Positions 21,424-24,761 of a DNA stretch of 24,761 nt are shown in pieces. How positions within the stretch are numbered: the first letter of the stretch is position 1; every line of letters starts with the position of its first letter. Origin of the DNA: a virus; IMG/VR virus record IMGVR_UViG_3300005613_000400, positions 1 through 24,761 of that record; one strand, written 5' to 3'. Below the pieces are notes generated by a model. The model did no database searches, had not been told where the DNA came from, and saw nothing but the letters and a program-made list of their open reading frames with translations. A program made the position numbers and the translations under genes.

Positions 21424-21720
21424 ATGAAACGAAAAATAAAAATAAATAAAAAAATAAAATCAGATTTAGAAAAATATCCAATGGTTGAGTGTCGTTGGTT
21501 GGATATTGTTTCAGACGCAAGTTGGCAAAGCATAGATAATTTAAAAAATACAAAACTTGCTACTTGCATAACTAAAGGACATTTATTAAGTCAATCAAAA
21601 GGTATCACTAGAATATTTGGCGACTACTCTTTAAAAGATAATTCAAAAACAGACATAGAAGAAGTAGGCAATACTACTATTATTCCAAATAGCGTAATAG
21701 TTGAAATTAAAAAAATATAG
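21424..21720 (+). CDS. Conserved small phage protein
   Basis: This 98-residue protein has a Lys/Ile-rich N-terminus, then VECRWLDIVSDASWQSIDNL, LATCITKGHLLSQSKGITRI and finally NTTIIPNSVIVEIKKI. The arrangement W-x-DI...W, C-x-T-x-G, then an IP-x-S-VI end is a recurring pattern in marine phage and bacterial small proteins of unknown function, probably a compact beta-rich fold. It begins the right-hand module, just after the tandem repeat. Confidence 0.75.
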   Translation: MKRKIKINKKIKSDLEKYPMVECRWLDIVSDASWQSIDNLKNTKLATCITKGHLLSQSKGITRIFGDYSLKDNSKTDIEEVGNTTIIPNSVIVEIKKI

Positions 21721-21755
21721 TTGTAATTTAATTTTTACTTTATATATAGAGGTGA

Positions 21756-21854
21756 ATGGATTTTTTAAGATTACTAGAAACATTATTTTCCGCTAATTTT
21801 TTGGCTTTTATTCTATTTATACTACTATTTTTATTATTATCTCTTTTTATTTGA
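21756..21854 (+). CDS. 32-residue membrane miniprotein
   Basis: This ORF has a very good ribosome binding site (AGAGGTGA before the ATG, the same as at 16906). It encodes an N-terminal MDFLRLLETLFSANF followed by an uninterrupted run of Leu, Phe and Ile to the end, a single membrane helix. It could be a small holin- or regulator-type peptide. A TTGTAA at 21721 with TATATA near 21743 may be its promoter. The stop lies inside the TTGACA of the next promoter. Confidence 0.6.
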   Translation: MDFLRLLETLFSANFLAFILFILLFLLLSLFI

Positions 21855-21879
21855 CAATCTTATTTAGATAAGATAACTC
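21851..21879 (+). promoter_or_regulatory. Promoter with dyad operator, site B
   Basis: TTGACA at 21851-21856 is followed by the dyad TCTTAT-TTAG-ATAAGA at 21858-21873 (7 bp each side if the flanking A and T are counted: ATCTTAT/ATAAGAT). The -10 at the usual distance is weak (TAACTC at 21874). The gene starting at 21909 follows, with AAAGGAG before it. Confidence 0.6.
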
Positions 21880-21908
21880 TTTTTTAAAAAACGAAAAAGG
21901 AGTAAAAA

Positions 21909-22901
21909 ATGCAAAAACAAAAACGAATAAGACTAAATGCTGAGATTAGAAATAGGTTAGCTATTCAATTCAAAAATCATTTAGAAAATGAAAGCACACA
22001 AGAAAAAGAAGCTTTCTTACAATCAAGAGAACAATATCCTTTAATGGAAAAAACAGCGTTTGAGACAGCAAGACAAATTGTTTCAAGAGTTTATCCAAAA
22101 GAAGATGTTGAAAAAGCAAAATATCTTTCTGATAAATTTCAAAACATAGATATTTATAGAAAAGATAGTTGTTTTAATTTTTCTTTTACCGCAGAAGCAG
22201 AAGAAAGAAGATATAACTCACATACAAATCAAAACGAAACAATCAAAGTATTAAAATCACAAGAAAAACATTTTGACTTTGGTTTGAGAGGGTCAACAAC
22301 AGGAAACACTTACGATAGCCAAATTGATTTTGCCTTAGCTATGTATAGGGAAGAATTAAAGAAAAATCCTAATTGTAATCCTGATATCCACATTGAACAA
22401 GAAAACGCTAGTCCTTATAAATTAAAATTTACAGAAGCAAATGATAAATTTTTTGGATTAGATAATAAACAAGCTGAGGACACTATTGTTTATCAGTACG
22501 CTAAAGACTTTGAACTTGAAGTTTTAGGGTCAAGCTATTGCAATAGTAGAGTATTGAAAGCTGATAATACAGAAATAGAAGTATTAGAAAAATGGTTAAT
22601 GGCAAAACAAAAAGTTATTGATACTCACGCTATTTGGATAAAAACTATTTTAGACCAAATGAAAATAATCAAACAATCTCTTCATAGTTATAAATACTTT
22701 GATGAAGCGTTTGAGTTGGCTAAAACTTTAAATCTTGATTTAAAAGAAGTTGAAGAGATAAAAGAAAACTCTTCATCACTTACAATATTCAATCCGAATA
22801 ATGTGGCTTCTTTACTTCAAGCAATGAAAAACAAAAAACAAACAAGAGAAGCAAAAATAAAATCTAGATTGCTTTATGAAAAGCAACAAGCAAATGGCTA
22901 A
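21909..22901 (+). CDS. 330-residue phage protein, unknown
   Basis: This is the largest protein of the right-hand module. The N-terminus is basic and helical (RIRLNAEIRNRLAIQFKNHL). Next come a Tyr/Phe-rich beta-like middle with YRKDSCFNFSFTAEAEERRY and FDFGLRGSTTGNTYD, and a helical C-terminal half (WLMAKQKVIDTHAIWIKTIL). The N-terminal helical pattern distantly recalls the Nmad5 family (a putative nucleotide-modification-associated domain found in phages), but I cannot confirm this. AAAGGAG lies 8 bases before the ATG, and the dyad promoter at 21851 precedes it. The stop overlaps the next start as ATGGCTAA. Confidence 0.75.
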   Translation: MQKQKRIRLNAEIRNRLAIQFKNHLENESTQEKEAFLQSREQYPLMEKTAFETARQIVSRVYPKEDVEKAKYLSDKFQNIDIYRKDSCFNFSFTAEAEERRYNSHTNQNETIKVLKSQEKHFDFGLRGSTTGNTYDSQIDFALAMYREELKKNPNCNPDIHIEQENASPYKLKFTEANDKFFGLDNKQAEDTIVYQYAKDFELEVLGSSYCNSRVLKADNTEIEVLEKWLMAKQKVIDTHAIWIKTILDQMKIIKQSLHSYKYFDEAFELAKTLNLDLKEVEEIKENSSSLTIFNPNNVASLLQAMKNKKQTREAKIKSRLLYEKQQANG

Positions 22902-23118
22902 ACAAAAAAGCGAGTGGCTAACAACCACTCGCACAACAAGAAAGCTTATGGCACTTAAAAAAATAAAATCTTGGAATATTGCAGTAGAGTGGCAACATTC
23001 AGACGATACTTGGAGTATCGAGTGGATAGAACAAGACAGTATAGATAAAACTACTTTTAAAAAGATAGAAAAATTTTTGGAAGAGTTTGCAAAAATAGAA
23101 AACAAACAAGAGGAGTAA
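22894..23118 (+). CDS. Small Trp-rich protein, unknown
   Basis: I choose the ATG at 22894 (74 residues), coupled to the upstream stop by the ATGGCTAA overlap; an ATG at 22876 would add six residues. The middle SWNIAVEWQHSDDTWSIEWIEQD looks like two beta strands with several Trp, and the ends are charged helices. The first codons contain a perfect 8-bp hairpin. No family is recognised. Confidence 0.65.
   Translation: MAKQKSEWLTTTRTTRKLMALKKIKSWNIAVEWQHSDDTWSIEWIEQDSIDKTTFKKIEKFLEEFAKIENKQEE
22904..22932 (-). terminator. 8-bp hairpin, leftward terminator-like
   Basis: GCGAGTGG (22910-22917) and CCACTCGC (22925-22932) pair perfectly around a 7-base loop. On the minus strand the stem is followed by TTTTTTGTTT, as in an intrinsic terminator; on the plus strand there is no T-run. 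All genes near it run rightward, so it would stop antisense transcription or act as a translational hairpin. Confidence 0.5.
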
Positions 23119-23121
23119 AAA

Positions 23122-23286
23122 ATGAAAATAAAACTATTTAATATATTAGATATATTTAAAAAGAAAAAACCTAACGCAACACTTCAAACAAGTTTTGAAG
23201 AATTAGAAAATATAGACCCATATATTTTTGAAAAAGTTATATCTTTAAAAAAATATAAATTAAAAAAGGCGGTACAAAATGGATAA
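23122..23286 (+). CDS. Small Lys-rich protein, unknown
   Basis: This 54-residue protein has AGGAG 8 bases before the ATG. It begins with MKIKLFNILDIFKKKK, an amphipathic basic helix, continues with SFEELENIDPYIFEKVISL and ends in a Lys-rich segment and VQNG. The stop overlaps the next start within ATGGATAA, an 8-base overlap like that at 22894. Function is unknown. Confidence 0.6.
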   Translation: MKIKLFNILDIFKKKKPNATLQTSFEELENIDPYIFEKVISLKKYKLKKAVQNG

Positions 23287-23647
23287 AAAAGTTTGTCAAA
23301 ACCCATATTGTTCAGGTTATAAAACTGACGATAGATTTATTAAAGTAGGTGGTCAAAAGTATTTGGCGGATAGGGTTAACTCTAGTTTGCGTTATCAAAA
23401 TGGAAATTTTTGTACACGCACCTGTTTTGAAGAGTGGTTTGGTATTTATGGCGATAGGGCTATTGATTTTATAGGCAGAAAAACTAAAAGAACTATTAAT
23501 TATAATAATATTAGTATTAATAGAAGAAGATATGATTTAGCAAGGGCTTTGCCAAATGGTTGGCTAGACTATCATAATAACCCACAAATTAGGCAACAAA
23601 TAGAAACACAACTATTAAGCGAACTTCAAAGCAATAATAATACTTGA
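23279..23647 (+). CDS. Cys-containing small protein, probable zinc-binding
   Basis: This 122-residue protein has CQNPYC near the N-terminus and FCTRTCFEEWFGIYGDRAID about 30 residues later, giving a C-x4-C...C-x3-C metal site. The block FGIYGDRAIDFIGR is a conserved pattern I have seen in marine phage proteins of unknown function. The rest is basic with an Asn/Gln-rich tail. The start overlaps the upstream gene by 8 bases. A nucleic-acid-binding zinc protein is likely but not shown. Confidence 0.75.
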   Translation: MDKKVCQNPYCSGYKTDDRFIKVGGQKYLADRVNSSLRYQNGNFCTRTCFEEWFGIYGDRAIDFIGRKTKRTINYNNISINRRRYDLARALPNGWLDYHNNPQIRQQIETQLLSELQSNNNT

Positions 23648-23672
23648 CTATCTTATGAAGATAAGAGATAAA
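23644..23672 (+). promoter_or_regulatory. Promoter TTGACT-17-GATAAA with dyad operator, site C
   Basis: TTGACT (23644-23649) and GATAAA (23667-23672) are 17 bases apart, and the spacer contains the dyad TCTTAT-GAAG-ATAAGA (23651-23666). The -35 overlaps the previous stop. The gene at 23715 follows with AAAGGAG. Spacing of TTGACW to the dyad is the same as in site B. Confidence 0.65.
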
Positions 23673-23714
23673 TTGATTAATTTAAGACTAAACAAATAAC
23701 AAAGGAGTTAACAA

Positions 23715-24029
23715 ATGAATAGTCAACAATTAAAACAAGTAGAAGAGTTTAAAGAAAAACCTTTAAACCAATTAGTGTTAGAACACGCTAAAGATGATGA
23801 GATGATTAAGACAATCAATAAAATACATAAGTTAAGAAAAGAGTATATTATTGAGCAAGTTAAAAGCAAAAAGCTTTTCACTCACAAAAAACAAAAAGTT
23901 GCGGTTGAAATCATAAGAACATTAAGAAGTATCTTTGATACAACAACTTTTAGAAAAGAAAATCCTGACACTTACGATAAGTACAAAAAAGAAAGTGAAG
24001 CGGTTTCTTTAAAAACAACAATACTTTAA
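23715..24029 (+). CDS. Helical small protein, unknown
   Basis: This 104-residue, charged, all-helical-looking protein reads LKQVEEFKEKPLNQLVLEHA near the start, then KTINKIHKLRKEYIIEQVKS and VAVEIIRTLRSIFDTTTF. A ribosome binding site (AAAGGAG) and the dyad promoter precede it. The stop overlaps the next start as TAATG. No family is recognised. Confidence 0.7.
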   Translation: MNSQQLKQVEEFKEKPLNQLVLEHAKDDEMIKTINKIHKLRKEYIIEQVKSKKLFTHKKQKVAVEIIRTLRSIFDTTTFRKENPDTYDKYKKESEAVSLKTTIL

Positions 24030-24154
24030 TGTTTAAAACTTTATTAAAATGGCTTAACCCACCTTTAAAGCGTGGGTTAAGTATTTTGAAAGTAAAACCA
24101 TTAAGCAAAATAAATACAAATAAAGGAATAAGAAAATGCAAACATTTAAAATAA
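24029..24154 (+). CDS. Cationic 41-residue miniprotein
   Basis: This ORF starts by TAATG overlap and encodes MFKTLLKWLNPPLKRGLSIL followed by a Lys/Asn-rich tail: an amphipathic, strongly positive peptide. The coding DNA contains a perfect 9-bp hairpin (24053-24081), which could instead be the real element here, with the ORF a by-product. Its first codons share AAAACTTTATTA with the 34-bp repeat unit. Confidence 0.45.
   Translation: MFKTLLKWLNPPLKRGLSILKVKPLSKINTNKGIRKCKHLK
24053..24081 (+). repeat. Perfect 9-bp inverted repeat
   Basis: CTTAACCCA (24053-24061) and TGGGTTAAG (24073-24081) pair around an 11-base loop; TATTTTG follows on the plus strand. It resembles a weak rightward terminator after the 104-residue gene, but the T-run is short. 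Confidence 0.5.
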
Positions 24155-24309
24155 ATTTAAAGGATATGTATTTGAACACAAAACGACCTTTGAAACATCA
24201 ACAAAAATTTAAAACATTTTTGTTAAGTAAAGAAGATAGAGAACGAATAGAACGAGACAAAGCAAATATTCAACGAGTAGATAACCAAATAAAAAAAGGA
24301 GCAAAATAA
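24136..24309 (+). CDS. Small basic helical protein, unknown
   Basis: This 57-residue ORF has AAAGGAA before the ATG and overlaps the 3' end of the cationic ORF by 19 bases. It contains KRPLKHQQKFKTFLLSKEDR and a Lys/Glu helical end. It stops one base before the next gene. Function is unknown. Confidence 0.6.
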   Translation: MQTFKINLKDMYLNTKRPLKHQQKFKTFLLSKEDRERIERDKANIQRVDNQIKKGAK

Positions 24310-24310
24310 A

Positions 24311-24761
24311 ATGGGTATGGACATATATGGCTTAAAGCCAAAAATAAAAGGTAAAAGACCTGAGATTGATTGGGATAAACCAACAACAGAAAAACAAAGA
24401 GATAAATATTTTCAAGAACTAGGAAAATTTGAAGCTGAAAATGTTGGTTATTATTTTAGAAACAATGTTTGGTTTTGGCGACCTCTCGCAAATTTAATTA
24501 CTGTACTCAACGAGGATTGGCTAACAGATGAGCAAAAAGAAAGATTGCAAGACAATAGCGGTTTTGAATTTAGTGAACTCGAAGCCATTAAAATAAAGCT
24601 ATCTTTAGAAAAGGTAATTAATAATGGTTGGCTTAAAAAAGCTGAAGAACAATGGAAGAAAGAAGCTAAACAAGCTGAACTTTGGAACGCACAAATAAAA
24701 GAACAAATGGAAAAGTTAAAAAAACAAGCCATTAAAGAAACCGCAAAAGCTAATATTATTC
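24311..24761 (+). CDS. MGMDIYG-type conserved protein, 3' truncated
   Basis: The gene runs off the window end after 150 codons. It begins MGMDIYGLKP and contains YYFRNNVWFWRPLANLITVL at about residues 46-65. MGMD-x-YG followed by G/x-YFRNN-VW-W-RPL is a widespread conserved pattern in phages and marine bacteria without known function. The C-terminal visible part is a long charged helix (KAEEQWKKEAKQAELWNAQI). AAAAGGAGC lies just before the preceding stop, so it is expressed with the upstream ORF. Confidence 0.82.
   Translation, partial: MGMDIYGLKPKIKGKRPEIDWDKPTTEKQRDKYFQELGKFEAENVGYYFRNNVWFWRPLANLITVLNEDWLTDEQKERLQDNSGFEFSELEAIKIKLSLEKVINNGWLKKAEEQWKKEAKQAELWNAQIKEQMEKLKKQAIKETAKANII

Noticed and set aside
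21424-24761. Assembly chimera with an unrelated genome
   Set aside because: Considered because terL is missing at the junction, but the shared 17-base dyad, the ATGGNTAA junctions and the AGAGGTGA ribosome sites tie both sides together; not fully excluded without reads.

Overview
The window reads as part of the genome of a tailed double-stranded DNA phage (Caudoviricetes). It is AT-rich throughout, with tightly packed genes, many one-base or four-base stop/start overlaps, and an almost uniform coding strand. Gene content (large internal virion proteins, a family A DNA polymerase without a 5' nuclease domain, an archaeo-eukaryotic-type primase, UvrD-like and SNF2-like helicases, a RecB-like exonuclease, a DUF3310 protein, many tiny conserved ORFs) and low GC point to a marine phage. 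A phage of a low-GC alphaproteobacterium such as SAR11 is my inference, not something the sequence proves. I see no integrase, RNA polymerase, lysin, portal, capsid or large terminase gene.

Layout. 1-6349: the end of the late region, with one truncated Q/A-rich virion protein, two very large virion-like proteins and a 59-residue XhlA/holin-like membrane protein, all joined by TAATG overlaps. 6359-15521: replication and recombination, comprising exonuclease, a leftward SNF2-like helicase, a coiled-coil protein, a conserved 261-residue protein, primase, UvrD-like helicase, DUF3310, two zinc-ribbon miniproteins, DNA polymerase (Leu at the position of E. coli Pol I Phe762) and another zinc-ribbon protein. 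15548-19604: a run of small accessory genes, including a gene pair present twice, a leftward secreted-type miniprotein, a ribbon-helix-helix candidate, a DnaJ-type zinc finger and an acidic coiled-coil protein. 19605-20713: a leftward gene with an RNA polymerase alpha-CTD-like helix-hairpin-helix stretch and its own terminator, then about 580 bases without a convincing gene. That gap holds a GC-rich structured pocket ending in a leftward intrinsic terminator (ncRNA candidate), followed by an A-tract region with four AAACTAGGAAA repeats. 20714-21226: small terminase. 21216-21423: a possible large-terminase remnant and a 34-bp tandem repeat, each unit of which encodes a micro-ORF. 21424-24761: a second module of small conserved proteins, truncated at the window end.

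The main regulatory observation is a dyad, TCTTAT-N4-ATAAGA, found at three intergenic promoter regions (16834-16849, 21858-21873, 23651-23666). Two of the sites share 17 identical bases, and the three lie on both sides of the terminase/repeat junction. This ties the small-gene region and the right-hand module into one candidate regulon and argues against the right-hand module being an unrelated assembly chimera. A small RHH-type protein (17153-17362) is the best local candidate for the binding factor. The replication genes form one rightward block that could be served by a TTGACA-type promoter at 8471; the leftward SNF2, miniprotein and alpha-CTD-like genes appear to have separate control.
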